A DNA stretch of 34,642 bases, taken from positions 1-34,642 of the forward strand of contig JAICLA010000005.1 of NCBI GenBank assembly GCA_025927695.1. Reading direction: 5' to 3'. Below the pieces are notes generated by a model, which was given only the letters and a program-made list of their open reading frames with translations, was not told the DNA's origin and did no database searches. The stretch's first letter is position 1. The number at the start of each line of letters is the position of its first letter. Source of the stretch: Terriglobales bacterium (GTDB lineage Bacteria > Acidobacteriota > Terriglobia > Terriglobales > Acidobacteriaceae). The translations under genes and the position numbers were made by a program. This document shows, piece after piece, positions 16,701 to 26,331 of the stretch.

Positions 16701-17461
16701 CTCTTACTTCCGCGATAAAGCCCTGCGATGCCGAATGTGTACGGCGTCCAAGTGACTTTGCTGAATCCCGCAGCTCGCATCTCTTCCATCATCGCTTCCG
16801 GTGCAGGAAACCGATGCACTGATGCGGGCAGATATTGGTACGGCGATTTCGAACCGGAGATCGCGGAGCCGATCTTCGGCAACACATTGCGGAAGTAGAA
16901 CGCATAAAGTTTGCCGAAGAGGCCGCCCGGCTCGCTGAAATCCAATATGCCGAATTCTCCACCGGGCGCGAGCACGCGATCGATCTCATGCAGTCCGGCG
17001 TTATAGTTCGCGAGATTACGGAAGCCGAAGGCAGATGTCACCAGATCAAAGCTGTTATCTGCAAACGGAAGCCGCAGAGCGTCGGCTTCGATAGCTATGA
17101 CTCCTTTGCCGCGAAACTTCTGCTCGCCGCGGCGCAACATCTGATGCGAAAAATCTGCGCCGAAATAGGCGTTTGCGTCTGGTGGCGATTGCCTGCGCAG
17201 AGCCACCGCCATGTCGCCCGTGCCGCAGCATAGATCGAGTACTCGAGCATCGGAGCGCTGAAGTATGTGCCGAAATGTTCGCGCGGTTCGGCGCCACCAC
17301 AAGCGGTCGACATTCGCCGAAAGCACATGATTCAGCAGGTCGTAGCGGCCGGCGATCTCGTCGAACATGTCGCGCACCGCTGCCGCGGCGGATTGCTCGT
17401 CGATCGCTCCCTCAGGCTTTGCGCCGGTAGCGGAATGAACTTGCTGGAGTTCTTGTGTCAT
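16697..17461 (-). CDS. menG: Demethylmenaquinone methyltransferase (MenG/UbiE family)
   Basis: The last step of menaquinone synthesis: SAM-dependent C-methylation of demethylmenaquinone. The 254-residue class I methyltransferase has the family opening MFDEIAGRYDLLNHVLS (about 32-48), SAM motif VLDLCCGTGDMA (74-85), EADALRLPFADNSFDLVTSA, the signature FGFRNLANYNAGLHEIDRVL and the C-terminal SVHRFPAPEAM and YTFGIAGLYRG. No ubiquinone genes are seen, so menaquinone is the likelier product, but UbiE proteins can do both. It starts as ATGA overlapping the aroB stop, so the two are translated from one message. Confidence 0.92.
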   Translation of the reverse strand: MTQELQQVHSATGAKPEGAIDEQSAAAAVRDMFDEIAGRYDLLNHVLSANVDRLWWRRTARTFRHILQRSDARVLDLCCGTGDMAVALRRQSPPDANAYFGADFSHQMLRRGEQKFRGKGVIAIEADALRLPFADNSFDLVTSAFGFRNLANYNAGLHEIDRVLAPGGEFGILDFSEPGGLFGKLYAFYFRNVLPKIGSAISGSKSPYQYLPASVHRFPAPEAMMEEMRAAGFSKVTWTPYTFGIAGLYRGSKS

Positions 17462-18555
17462 CGCGCGCTCATCTTATTCAGCGTAGCCACGACTTTTCGC
17501 ACGGCGGCTGCTGGAATGCCTGACACAATATCTGTCCTTCCGATCCCTGTCGTTAGCACGAAATGCGGAACTCCGCGTTGCGTCTTCTTGTCAGACTGGA
17601 TAAGCCGCAGGATCGTAGCCGGATCGCTGCCGATGTTAGGCAACGGCCCGCATCGGAGCACAACATCCGTGATACGGTCAGCGATCTTCTGCGGAGTGAC
17701 CCCAATATTCGCACCCAGCTGCGCGGCGGCGATCATGCCCCAGCCCACGGCTTCTCCATGCAGCAAACGCTTGTAATCCCCGTCCGCTTCTAGCGCGTGT
17801 CCGATGGTGTGGCCAAAGTTGAGAATGCGGCGCAGGCCGCCTTCGCGCTCATCGCGTGATACGACGTCCGCTTTTACTCCTACCGAGGCGCTAATGGCTT
17901 GCATGACCGCAGGGTCATCGCGCTTAAGAAATTTCTGCGGGTTCCTCTCGATCGCTACGAACAGTTTCGCATCACGAATGATCCCGCACTTGATGACCTC
18001 GAAGAAGCCAGCGCGATATTCGCGGGCTGGCAGCGTTGAAAGAACATCCGGGTCGATAAGAACAACCGTGGGCTGATGAAAACTACCAACCAGATTTTTG
18101 CCTGACGACAGATTCACGCCGGTCTTCCCGCCAATCGAGGCATCCACTTGCGCCAGCAACGTCGTGGGGATCTGCACCACTCGAATGCCACGCATGTAAA
18201 TCGCGGCGGCGAATCCGGCGACGTCGCCCACCATTCCGCCGCCGAATGCGATGACCAGGGAACTACGGTCAACTCCAGCTTCGGCCATCTGCCGTACCAG
18301 CGCATCGACCGTGGCAATAGTCTTGTTCTGCTCGCCATCCGGCATCGTCAGGGTGATGAACGGAAGCTTCGCGGCGCGCAGACTTCGCTCCAGTCCCACT
18401 CCCCAAAGCTTGTGTACTCTCGGCGAAGTGATAACAACGCACTTCGACGGCACTCCGCATTTCGCGCGGAGATACTTGCCCGCATCCCGCAGCAATCGAT
18501 TCGCGATCAGCACGTCGTAGCTCGCTGCGCCGAGTTTTACTGCTATCTTTTTCAC
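17458..18555 (-). CDS. aroB: 3-dehydroquinate synthase
   Basis: Second step of the shikimate pathway: DAHP to 3-dehydroquinate, with NAD+ and a divalent metal. The 365-residue product shows DGEQNKTIATVDALV (about 73-87), FGGGMVGDVAGFAAAIYMRG (104-123), PTTLLAQVDASIGGKTGVN (130-148), and the metal ligands E185 (FFEVIK), H249 (NFGHTIGH) and H266 (LLHGEAVGWGM). The start is GTG at 18555 with GGAA about 8 bases before. The pairing with menG makes sense because chorismate feeds menaquinone. It is divergent from nadB across 80 bases. Confidence 0.96.
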   Translation of the reverse strand: MKKIAVKLGAASYDVLIANRLLRDAGKYLRAKCGVPSKCVVITSPRVHKLWGVGLERSLRAAKLPFITLTMPDGEQNKTIATVDALVRQMAEAGVDRSSLVIAFGGGMVGDVAGFAAAIYMRGIRVVQIPTTLLAQVDASIGGKTGVNLSSGKNLVGSFHQPTVVLIDPDVLSTLPAREYRAGFFEVIKCGIIRDAKLFVAIERNPQKFLKRDDPAVMQAISASVGVKADVVSRDEREGGLRRILNFGHTIGHALEADGDYKRLLHGEAVGWGMIAAAQLGANIGVTPQKIADRITDVVLRCGPLPNIGSDPATILRLIQSDKKTQRGVPHFVLTTGIGRTDIVSGIPAAAVRKVVATLNKMSAR

Positions 18556-18635
18556 TCGTGTTCCATCATATCTTAGAGGTACAGCGGCAAACGGCTACGC
18601 ATTCTGCGTGGTAGCATCGAAAACAGGCGCAACAT

Positions 18636-20201
18636 TTGGCTAAACAACTTCCAGCAGATACAGATTTCATCGTGATAGGCGCGGGCGTCGCGGGACTTCG
18701 CGCCGCGATCTCACTCGCCGAAGCCGGACGCGTTCTCGTGCTGGCCAAGCAGGAACTGACGGAATCCGCCACGCAATATGCGCAAGGCGGGGTAGCAGTC
18801 GTACTCAGTGACGAAGACGAGATCGGCCTTCATTTGCAAGACACTATCGATGCCGGCGCCGGCCTGGTGAATGTGGAAGCCGCCACAGTCCTGGTGGAAG
18901 AAGGCCCAGATCGCATCCACGAATTGCTGGATTGGGGCGCGCAGTTTGATCGCAACGGCTCGAAACTCACATTCACGCGCGAAGGCGCGCACAGCCGCTC
19001 ACGGATCTTGCACGCTCACGGCGATTCCACTGGACGTGAGATGGGGCGCACTCTCGCCGCCAAGGCGATGACGCTCCCGAATATCACCTTCTCAGAATTC
19101 GAATTCAGCGCAGACCTGCTCTCTCGCGGTGGCGCCGTGTGCGGGGTGGAACTTATCGCGGGTGATGGACATCGCGCCACCATCTCGGCCTCTGCAGTAC
19201 TTCTGGCAGCAGGCGGCGTGGGTCAAGTCTTCCGCGACACTACGAATCCCACCGTCGCCACTGCGGACGGCATAGGCATGGCGTTTCGGGCCGGCGCGGA
19301 GATCAGCGACATGGAGTTTGTGCAGTTTCATCCCACCGCGCTCTATGTCCCCGGCGCTCCGCGATTCCTACTCTCTGAAGCACTGCGCGGTGAAGGCGCG
19401 CAGCTTCTTAACATGGACATGCAGCGCTTCATGCCGGGGCAACATCAGCTAGCCGAACTTGCGCCGCGCGACGTCGTGGCCCGCGCTATCGCTCATGAGA
19501 TTGCACAAAGCAAGCAGCCTGACCCTGTCGTCTATCTCGACATGCGTCATCTTGATGCTGACACGCTGCGCAAACGATTCCCGCGCGTGCACTCTACATG
19601 CTTGCAATACAAAGTGGATATCACCAAAGACCTCGTTCCCATCCGACCTGCCGCACATTATCTGATGGGCGGCGTGAAGACGGATCTTGAAGGCAGAACA
19701 AATATCGCCGGACTCTACGCCGCCGGCGAAACTGCGTGCACGGGCGTACACGGCGCCAACCGTCTGGCGAGCAATTCCCTGCTGGAAGGTTTGGTGTTCG
19801 GGGCGCGTGCGGGAGATTGCATGCGGAATGAGTCAAGCAAAAAGACGGCTGTTGCTCAGCCCACTATTTCGCAAGCAAAAGATGACCTGGAAAAAGCCGA
19901 ACAGTTCATCCGTACCATTCAAAATGTGATGTGGCGCTATGCGGGCGTGATACGCACGAGTAAAGGCCTTGCAGAAGCACAATCCATGATCGGTGCAGTA
20001 GGCGAGCGCCTGCCGGCGCCAGTTTCACGCCGCTCATGCGAAGCGCGCAATATTTTCCAGGCTGCGCGCTTGATCGTGCGTTCAGCGCTGGCGCGCGAAG
20101 AAAGCCGGGGCGCGCACTTCCGCACTGACTTTCCTCAGCCTGATGACGAGCATTTCAAGAAGCATTCCCTTGTTAGGAATGACAAGATCAGTTTCGAGTA
20201 G
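18636..20201 (+). CDS. nadB: L-aspartate oxidase
   Basis: First step of de novo NAD synthesis: FAD-dependent oxidation of aspartate to iminoaspartate. FAD-binding IVIGAGVAGLRAA is near the N-terminus (12-24), followed by ESATQYAQGGVAVV. Other flavoprotein signatures are ILHAHGDSTG, LLAAGGVGQVF, EFVQFHPTALY, EALRGEGAQL and GVHGANRLASNSLLEGLVFG. The C-terminal helical domain (about 400-521) with NVMWRYAGVIR and RSCEARNIFQAARLIVRSAL is typical of NadB and separates it from succinate dehydrogenase A. The start is TTG at 18636 with AGG 8 bases before. nadA and nadC are not in the window. Its 3' end overlaps lgt by 14 bases. Confidence 0.96.
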   Translation: MAKQLPADTDFIVIGAGVAGLRAAISLAEAGRVLVLAKQELTESATQYAQGGVAVVLSDEDEIGLHLQDTIDAGAGLVNVEAATVLVEEGPDRIHELLDWGAQFDRNGSKLTFTREGAHSRSRILHAHGDSTGREMGRTLAAKAMTLPNITFSEFEFSADLLSRGGAVCGVELIAGDGHRATISASAVLLAAGGVGQVFRDTTNPTVATADGIGMAFRAGAEISDMEFVQFHPTALYVPGAPRFLLSEALRGEGAQLLNMDMQRFMPGQHQLAELAPRDVVARAIAHEIAQSKQPDPVVYLDMRHLDADTLRKRFPRVHSTCLQYKVDITKDLVPIRPAAHYLMGGVKTDLEGRTNIAGLYAAGETACTGVHGANRLASNSLLEGLVFGARAGDCMRNESSKKTAVAQPTISQAKDDLEKAEQFIRTIQNVMWRYAGVIRTSKGLAEAQSMIGAVGERLPAPVSRRSCEARNIFQAARLIVRSALAREESRGAHFRTDFPQPDDEHFKKHSLVRNDKISFE

Positions 20202-21015
20202 TCGCGGCGCCGACCGGCTGCTTCGGATTAGCGACGCAGATCCATAGAACAATGCCCGCGATCAGCGAACACAAACCCGCCGTCTGCGCGTTCGACATCC
20301 CCAAAAATACTCGCGGATTGATGCGGATGAACTCCACAAGAAATCGCGCCAAACCTGAGAGAACAAGAAATGCGGCCAGTACAGTGCCCGATGACATTTT
20401 TCCGGCTAGCACCTTTTCGCCGATCTTCCACAGAGCGTAAGTTAGGAGGAGTCCAACTAAAAACTCATACAGCGGCGTGGGATGCACCGCGCAATCCGGC
20501 GAACGTCCATAGAGTTGGCACGTTTCGGAACTCGGCACAAGAGCGGGCGGCGGAAATTTCATACCCCACGGCAATGAAGTAGGAATACCGTAATCTCCAT
20601 CGCCAGAAGTCAAACAGCCGATGCGCCCGACTGCATAGCCCAACGCCGCCGCAGGACTGCACGCATCGAGAAATTGCAGCAGCGGAATGCGATAGTAAAG
20701 AGCGACAAAGATTAGCGTCGCCAACCCAGCAAGAAATCCGCCGAACCAGGCGAATCCGGTGCGGCTGAAGAACGGTTCGCCGGGCGTGTCCCACACGTGA
20801 TATAGCTTTGCGCCGACGATCCCTGCGACCGCGCAGAATGCGACAACGTTCTGCGGGTCTACCCTGAAACCGCGCCGCTTGAAATCTGCACTCAGCAAAA
20901 AGAATGCAGCAAGAAACGCCACCCACATCATCAATCCGAAGGTGCCAATGCTCAGCGGGCCAAGATGTATATACGGGATCAGTGGTTCACCTAAACCCAG
21001 TATATGCGAGTGCAT
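20188..21015 (-). CDS. lgt: Prolipoprotein diacylglyceryl transferase, variant active site
   Basis: Inner-membrane enzyme that moves diacylglycerol from phosphatidylglycerol to the lipobox cysteine of prolipoproteins. The 275-residue product has about seven TM segments and the family landmarks YIHLGPLSIGTFGLMM, GAKLYHVW, GYAVGRIGCLTSGDGDYG (127-143), HPTPLYE (178-184) and RFLVEFIR (224-231). Arg131 matches essential Arg143 of E. coli Lgt, but the essential Asn146 position is Cys134 and the FHGG histidine (His103) is Phe91 (WFGGF). Such forms may be a distinct lineage subgroup. GGAA lies about 9 bases before the ATG. It overlaps nadB tail to tail. Confidence 0.87.
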   Translation of the reverse strand: MHSHILGLGEPLIPYIHLGPLSIGTFGLMMWVAFLAAFFLLSADFKRRGFRVDPQNVVAFCAVAGIVGAKLYHVWDTPGEPFFSRTGFAWFGGFLAGLATLIFVALYYRIPLLQFLDACSPAAALGYAVGRIGCLTSGDGDYGIPTSLPWGMKFPPPALVPSSETCQLYGRSPDCAVHPTPLYEFLVGLLLTYALWKIGEKVLAGKMSSGTVLAAFLVLSGLARFLVEFIRINPRVFLGMSNAQTAGLCSLIAGIVLWICVANPKQPVGAATTRN

Positions 21016-21053
21016 CGAGCTGAATTCCGCACTGCGAATGTCATAATCAATCT

Positions 21054-22310
21054 ATGTGGAAGATCCTGGGACATCGCGGCCTGCGGCTCGTCTTTATTGC
21101 CAACATGATCTCCATGCTGGGCAGTGGCCTCAACTCTACCGGCGTGATCTGGCACATCTTCCAAAAGACCCATTCAGAGATGAACCTGGCCTGGCTAGTC
21201 ATCTTGCAGACGGTGCCCGGTATACTTCTGCTTCCCTTCACAGGCGTGGTCATTGACCGCGAAGACCGGCGCTGGATGGTGATGTGGCTGGACGCGCTGC
21301 GCGGGCTACTCATCGCCGCAGTGATGGTGCTGGTGTTCATGCATCGCGTGCAGATCTGGCAGCTCTACCTCATGAACACGCTGGTCGCCGCCGGCTTCTG
21401 GATGTTCTGGCCCACCATTACCGCACTCATTCAAGAGCTCACGCCCGACACGGAGTTCGTTCACTCCAACACCATTCTGATGGCGGGCGTACAAGGCGGG
21501 TGGCTGATCGCAGGAGCTATCGTTGGATTTTTGTATAACCACATCGGCCTCGGCGGAATCCTGCTCATCGACGTCTCCACGTACGTCGTGTCATTCTCAC
21601 TATATTTCGGCGTGCGCCGCGGTAAGCATGTAGTGAGGCAGCCCACCCATGTGCTCGCCCACCTGGAAGGCATGGGTGGCGTGATCGCGCGTTACATGCA
21701 TGAACTCAAAGAGGGCATGCATTACCTGAACCATCGACCCGCGGTCATCATGCTGGGGGTGAGCTGGGCGCTGTTCCTCGGCGCCATGCTGACATCAAAC
21801 ATCATCACCGCGCCTCTGTGCGATCGCATCCTGCACTCCGGTGCCGTCGGCTACGGACAACTCAACGGCGCATGGGGCACAGGCGCATTCATCAGCGCGC
21901 TGTTTGCCGCGAAGTTCATTGCCAAGTTCACCGGGCGGGTGACCGTAGCCATCACCATGGGACTGCTGGCTATGGGAATGTTCGGCGTACCCCACGCACG
22001 GTGGGAGATCGTAGCGGTTGGGTTCTACCTCGTCATGGGCTGTGCGCGCGGATTGGCCGGCATCGCCATAACCAGTTCCATCATGGAGTACGTGCCGAAA
22101 GAGATGATCGGCCGTGTGCAGAATACCTTTTATTTTGCGGGAACCACGTTGCAGCTTTTTCTAGGACTCGCAGTAGGCAGCATGGCCTATCGGTACAGCC
22201 TCACGCTCGCGTTTGCGATCATTGCAGCGGTGTACGGAACCTCGAGCCTGTTGACGATGCTTCCCGCCGCGAAGGCTCCGGTCCCCGGGACAGCGGCGGT
22301 TACAGCGTAA
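21054..22310 (+). CDS. MFS exporter, EntS-like (MFS_3 type)
   Basis: A 418-residue inner-membrane protein with about 12 hydrophobic helices. RGLRLVFIANMISMLGSGL (TM1) and LLPFTGVVIDREDRRWMVMWLD (TM2 and the A-motif loop, here VIDREDRR) match the enterobactin exporter/macrolide efflux type of MFS. LIQELTPDTEFVHSNTIL and ITSSIMEYVPKEMIGRVQN are further typical loops. A small-molecule export role is likely. No Shine-Dalgarno is obvious; CATAAT at 21042-21047 is so close to the ATG that a leaderless message is possible. The P450 gene starts 4 bases after its stop, so the two act together. Confidence 0.85.
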   Translation: MWKILGHRGLRLVFIANMISMLGSGLNSTGVIWHIFQKTHSEMNLAWLVILQTVPGILLLPFTGVVIDREDRRWMVMWLDALRGLLIAAVMVLVFMHRVQIWQLYLMNTLVAAGFWMFWPTITALIQELTPDTEFVHSNTILMAGVQGGWLIAGAIVGFLYNHIGLGGILLIDVSTYVVSFSLYFGVRRGKHVVRQPTHVLAHLEGMGGVIARYMHELKEGMHYLNHRPAVIMLGVSWALFLGAMLTSNIITAPLCDRILHSGAVGYGQLNGAWGTGAFISALFAAKFIAKFTGRVTVAITMGLLAMGMFGVPHARWEIVAVGFYLVMGCARGLAGIAITSSIMEYVPKEMIGRVQNTFYFAGTTLQLFLGLAVGSMAYRYSLTLAFAIIAAVYGTSSLLTMLPAAKAPVPGTAAVTA

Positions 22311-22314
22311 CTGT

Positions 22315-23655
22315 ATGGCCACTTCGGCAGTCACCAAATCGAACCCAAAGAACGGCCTCGCCAACCTGCTCGTGTTCCGCAAAGATCCGTTGGCATTCCT
22401 CACGCGCATGGCGCGCGACCACGGCGATGTAGTCACCTACCGCATGGGTGGACGCAAAGTAACGCTGGTCAATCACCCTGACTACATCAAAGACCTTCTT
22501 GTTACAAGCAACCGTAAATTTGAAAAGGGCCGCGTACTGAAGCGCAGCAAGCGCTTGTTGGGCGAAGGCCTGCTCACTAGTGAAGGCGAAACACATTTGC
22601 GACAACGCCGCCTGGCGCAGCCTGCTTTCCATCGGCAACGCATCGTCAACTATGCGGAGTCGATGGTTACTTATGCTGACCACACTCGCCTCGCATGGAA
22701 AGACGGCAGCACAGTGGACATGCGCGGAGAAATGATGCAGCTCACGCTCAATATCGTCGGCAAGACGCTATTTGACGTTGATCTTGAGACCGAAGGCAGT
22801 GAGATCGCCGAATCGCTCACCACATTCATGGAAATGTTCGGCATCATGTTCTTGCCGTTCTCTGAATTCCTTGAGCGTCTTCCTATTCCTCCGATGCGCC
22901 GCCTCAACAAGGCTCGCCAGCGCTTGGACGCCATTGTCTATCGCATCATCCGCGAACGTCGCGCCAGTGCACAGATCGACCGTGGCGACCTGCTCTCTAT
23001 GCTACTACTGGCGCAAGACGAAGAAGCCGACGGCAAAGGCATGACCGACGAACAGCTGCGCGACGAATGCCTGACCATTATCCTGGCCGGTCATGAGACT
23101 ACTGCTAATGCCCTTTCATGGACGTGGATGCTGCTATCGCAGAATCCTGCCGCAGAAGAAACATTGCATGCCGAGATTGACCGTGTATTGGCGGGCAAGC
23201 TGCCGACACTCACCAATCTGCCCAATCTGAAATATACAGAAATGGTCTTCGCCGAGTCGATGCGACTTTATCCGCCGGCATGGGGCATCGGACGCAAAGC
23301 AATTGCAGACCACACCTTTGGTGAAGTCGCTGTAAAGAAGAACTCGATGGTCGTGTGCAGCCAGTGGGTCACGCACCGCGACCCGCGATATTTTTCCAAT
23401 CCAGAAGTCTTCGATCCCGAACGCTGGACTCCCGAAGCCAAAGCGGCGCGCCCAAAATACAGCTACTTTCCGTTCGGCGGCGGGCCAAGGCAATGCATCG
23501 GCGAATCGTTCGCCTGGATGGAAGGCGTGCTGCTGCTGGCCACACTCGCGCAGAAGTGGAAGGCCAAGTTAGTGTCAGACGCTCCGATTGAAAAGATGGC
23601 GGCCATCACGCTTCGCCCGCGGCTGCCGCTGATGATGAAACTCGCAGCGCGCTAA
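22315..23655 (+). CDS. Cytochrome P450 monooxygenase
   Basis: A 446-residue soluble P450. Landmarks in order: the I-helix oxygen-activation motif AGHETTANA (258-266), the K-helix ESMRLYP (ExxR, Glu314 and Arg317), the PERW meander (369-372) and the haem loop FPFGGGPRQCIGESFA (385-400) with Cys394 as the iron ligand. No membrane anchor is seen. The sequence looks like the CYP102/CYP4-related bacterial class that often hydroxylates fatty acids or terpenoids, but the substrate cannot be inferred. No reductase or ferredoxin partner is in the window. It shares an operon with the upstream MFS exporter and its TAA shares CTAA with the stop of the convergent ABC permease. Confidence 0.95.
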   Translation: MATSAVTKSNPKNGLANLLVFRKDPLAFLTRMARDHGDVVTYRMGGRKVTLVNHPDYIKDLLVTSNRKFEKGRVLKRSKRLLGEGLLTSEGETHLRQRRLAQPAFHRQRIVNYAESMVTYADHTRLAWKDGSTVDMRGEMMQLTLNIVGKTLFDVDLETEGSEIAESLTTFMEMFGIMFLPFSEFLERLPIPPMRRLNKARQRLDAIVYRIIRERRASAQIDRGDLLSMLLLAQDEEADGKGMTDEQLRDECLTIILAGHETTANALSWTWMLLSQNPAAEETLHAEIDRVLAGKLPTLTNLPNLKYTEMVFAESMRLYPPAWGIGRKAIADHTFGEVAVKKNSMVVCSQWVTHRDPRYFSNPEVFDPERWTPEAKAARPKYSYFPFGGGPRQCIGESFAWMEGVLLLATLAQKWKAKLVSDAPIEKMAAITLRPRLPLMMKLAAR

Positions 23656-24491
23656 TCTTTGGCGTAGCTGATCTCTATGGTGCGCATGCGCCAGCAGGCA
23701 AAATACAACGCGAGACCGATGAACAGGAAGAAGCCCGGGATGGCGATGAATTCAGAAACAGGTTGTGCCACCACCGTGAACACCGAGAGTAGCCCCTTGC
23801 CGGAAAGTTCAACCGGCGCCAGGTTTTTTAGATAGAACGTGATGCTGAATTTCTGCAGAGTGGCCGGAAGCACGCTGCTGATCGTCTCCCAGCCGAAAAA
23901 GAATGCGCCCGGAATCACCGGATTGCGGAAGATCAGACTCAACGCCAGAAAAATAGCTCCGTAGCCAAAGCATGCCAGCACAGTGATCACCAGATACGCG
24001 CCAAGGTGGTGGAGTCCGGGGCCATCAAAGACGAACTGCTGTCCTTTAGGGCCAAAATGGCCATACATAAAGATGAATGATAGCGATACAGCAACGCAGA
24101 AGATGATCGAAGTGGTGACCGCGCCGGCGATGAATTTGCCTAGCACGATGATCTCGCGCCTCAGGGGCGCAAGCAGATAGTAATGCAGGCTGCGCTGTAC
24201 GATCTCACCGCGAAACAACCATGTGAACAGGATCAGGCATCCGAAAAAGATCCCCAGGTGCACATAAAAAAGTTGAATGATGCCGGCGAGGATCTCAGTG
24301 TCTTCTGCGATATTGCAGTGCCGCCCGAGCGGGCTCGTGATCGCGTGCAAGCCAATGATCACAACCGGTGCCAATGCCAGCAGATAAATGGCGAGCGCCT
24401 GACGCGTGAAGAAGTAGCGTCTCATCTCAATAGTCACGACGGCGCGCAGTTGTGAGAAACGCTTGCGCCAGTCGGGTTGTAGCGTGCTCAT
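23652..24491 (-). CDS. ABC-2 type transporter permease (second pair)
   Basis: A 279-residue inner-membrane protein with about six hydrophobic segments: [20 protein letters not shown] (about 31-50), [59 protein letters not shown], and a C-terminal pair near [37 protein letters not shown] is the amphipathic coupling region usual in ABC-2 permeases. It begins ATGA with the end of the ATPase gene, so the two form a complex. Last gene of the six-gene sigma/anti-sigma/ABC operon. Its start-distal end overlaps the P450 stop. Confidence 0.85.
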   Translation of the reverse strand: MSTLQPDWRKRFSQLRAVVTIEMRRYFFTRQALAIYLLALAPVVIIGLHAITSPLGRHCNIAEDTEILAGIIQLFYVHLGIFFGCLILFTWLFRGEIVQRSLHYYLLAPLRREIIVLGKFIAGAVTTSIIFCVAVSLSFIFMYGHFGPKGQQFVFDGPGLHHLGAYLVITVLACFGYGAIFLALSLIFRNPVIPGAFFFGWETISSVLPATLQKFSITFYLKNLAPVELSGKGLLSVFTVVAQPVSEFIAIPGFFLFIGLALYFACWRMRTIEISYAKD

Positions 24492-25438
24492 ATCGAGTTC
24501 CCTTCCGAGCCGATGAGATATTGATAGACCGAATTCACGTCATCGTCCGCCGGCGCTACAGCTTCCAATTCAAGCGCACCTGATTCCACGATCTGGTTCA
24601 GCAGAAGATAAAAATTGTTTACATCTCGTGTGCGCACCAGCAGGCCTTTGCCGTCAGTATGCAGCTTGGCTTCTACCGCATGGTTCATTGCAAATATCTT
24701 TGATGCTAGCAGCGCCGGGTCAGAACACCGCACCATGATCTGCATAGGATGGTCGGTCACATCCGTGCGCACGTCATGAATCGGTCCTTCCGCTACCACG
24801 TATCCGCTGCTCAAGAGAATGACCTGGTCAGAGATCTGGTCGACTTCATGCAAGATATGGCTCGACACGATCACATGCAAACCTTCCTGCGCGATTGATT
24901 GAAACAGCGCAATGGTCTCAGCCCGCGCCATCGGATCAAGCCCATTCAGCGGCTCGTCCAGCACGAGAATAGTAGGATGATGCGCGATGGCCGACGCCAG
25001 TCGAATACGCTGTCGCATGCCTTTGCTGTATCCCGCAACTTTGCGATGCGCCGCCTGCACTAGTCCGGCGCGGTCGATGGCCTCCATCGCAAGTCTGTAG
25101 GCTTTCTCATACTCATAACCGTGCAGCATCAATCCGTTGTAAACCAGGTCGAACCCGGTGATGCCCCGGGGAAAGGAATCAAATTGCGAGCAGTAGCCCA
25201 CCATGGCAAAGAACTCTTCCGGCTGGTCGGGCCCAAGTCCGCACACGCTCAGTGTTCCTTCGGTCGGACGAATGAGCCCCGTCATCAGGTTCATTAACGT
25301 GGTCTTGCCCGAACCGTTCGGTCCCACAAGACTCGTGATGCCCGGCGGAATGGTAAGGCTCACGCGGTTCACGCCCAGCACTTCGCCGTAAAACTTTGAA
25401 ACGTTGTTGAAGACGATCTCGCGATTGGTGTCCGCCAT
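24488..25438 (-). CDS. ABC transporter ATPase (second pair)
   Basis: A 316-residue nucleotide-binding subunit. Walker A is [11 protein letters not shown], the Q-loop region is [11 protein letters not shown], the signature is [12 protein letters not shown] (in place of LSGGQ), Walker B is [13 protein letters not shown], and SSHILHEVD holds the switch histidine. About 95 residues follow the ATPase core, with an [18 protein letters not shown] segment as in CcmA/NatA-type exporters. The ATG overlaps the TGA of the preceding permease by one base (TGATG) and the following permease by four. It should pair with the 23652-24491 permease, and perhaps with the other permease as well. Confidence 0.93.
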   Translation of the reverse strand: MADTNREIVFNNVSKFYGEVLGVNRVSLTIPPGITSLVGPNGSGKTTLMNLMTGLIRPTEGTLSVCGLGPDQPEEFFAMVGYCSQFDSFPRGITGFDLVYNGLMLHGYEYEKAYRLAMEAIDRAGLVQAAHRKVAGYSKGMRQRIRLASAIAHHPTILVLDEPLNGLDPMARAETIALFQSIAQEGLHVIVSSHILHEVDQISDQVILLSSGYVVAEGPIHDVRTDVTDHPMQIMVRCSDPALLASKIFAMNHAVEAKLHTDGKGLLVRTRDVNNFYLLLNQIVESGALELEAVAPADDDVNSVYQYLIGSEGNSI

Positions 25439-26331
25439 CAGCGCACCACCTCGCGCGCTTTGAGTTTCTTATTCAGCATCAGCAGGCAGAACGCGCACAA
25501 CAATGAAAGTGATACCCACCCAGCCCACGACGGCAGTTCCATCAGCCTTCCGATAGCTGGCTTGTTATATGGTCCGGTGACGGAATCCATTCGGAACAGG
25601 TTGAACCACGCGAGATTGATGTCATAGCCGAGGTTCAAGACATGTCCCCAGTTCGTCCGCAGCACTTGATTCAATGCTTCACCGAAGCCCGCTAAGGCGA
25701 AGAAAATGCCTAACATAGCCCCGGTGGCCACGATGCGCCACTTCACCCATGCCGACAGCGTAAGGGAAAGCAAACCTATCACGGCGATCCACAGGAGCGA
25801 GCCGATGAACATTGAACCGAAGAGCCAGTAATAACGCTGGAACCAGCCGATCGGGCCTAATGAAGATTCAAGGCCGAGCAGCATCAACCCGGGTACCCAA
25901 GTGATCGCGGAGGTCAGCATGAAGATAACGCCAAATTTGCCCAGCAGATATTCCGTGCGAGTCAAAGGGCGCGCCAGGTAAAGCGGCAATGCGTCGTTGG
26001 ATAAATCGACCGAGACCAACCCCGGCCCCACCCATGCCGTTATCAAAAAGCTGAGCGTGCTCTGAAAGATCAAGTAGCGCAGGAAAAAGAAATTGTCAAT
26101 CAGGATGGGCGAGCCTTTCATCTGCAACAACGCCTGCGCCGCCGCATTGTTAGTGATGTAGATGATCAGCAAGAAGATGACGAACGGGATGTTACATGCC
26201 ACAAAGAACGCCAAGAGAAAACGCGAATCGAACAGCGTTCGCAACGCCGACTTCGTGATCACCCAGAAACGGAATCTGTGGCCGGTGTAACGTCCGGCGT
26301 ACGGGCGGTAGAGCCGTTTATAGATGGCCAT
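25438..26331 (-). CDS. ABC-2 type transporter permease (first pair)
   Basis: A 297-residue inner-membrane protein with about six to seven hydrophobic segments: [20 protein letters not shown] (about 38-57), [80 protein letters not shown] and the final [32 protein letters not shown] is the coupling region and closely resembles the equivalent part of the second permease. The N-terminus overlaps the end of the first ATPase gene by 14 bases, so the two subunits are made together. The substrate is unknown. Confidence 0.85.
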   Translation of the reverse strand: MAIYKRLYRPYAGRYTGHRFRFWVITKSALRTLFDSRFLLAFFVACNIPFVIFLLIIYITNNAAAQALLQMKGSPILIDNFFFLRYLIFQSTLSFLITAWVGPGLVSVDLSNDALPLYLARPLTRTEYLLGKFGVIFMLTSAITWVPGLMLLGLESSLGPIGWFQRYYWLFGSMFIGSLLWIAVIGLLSLTLSAWVKWRIVATGAMLGIFFALAGFGEALNQVLRTNWGHVLNLGYDINLAWFNLFRMDSVTGPYNKPAIGRLMELPSWAGWVSLSLLCAFCLLMLNKKLKAREVVR

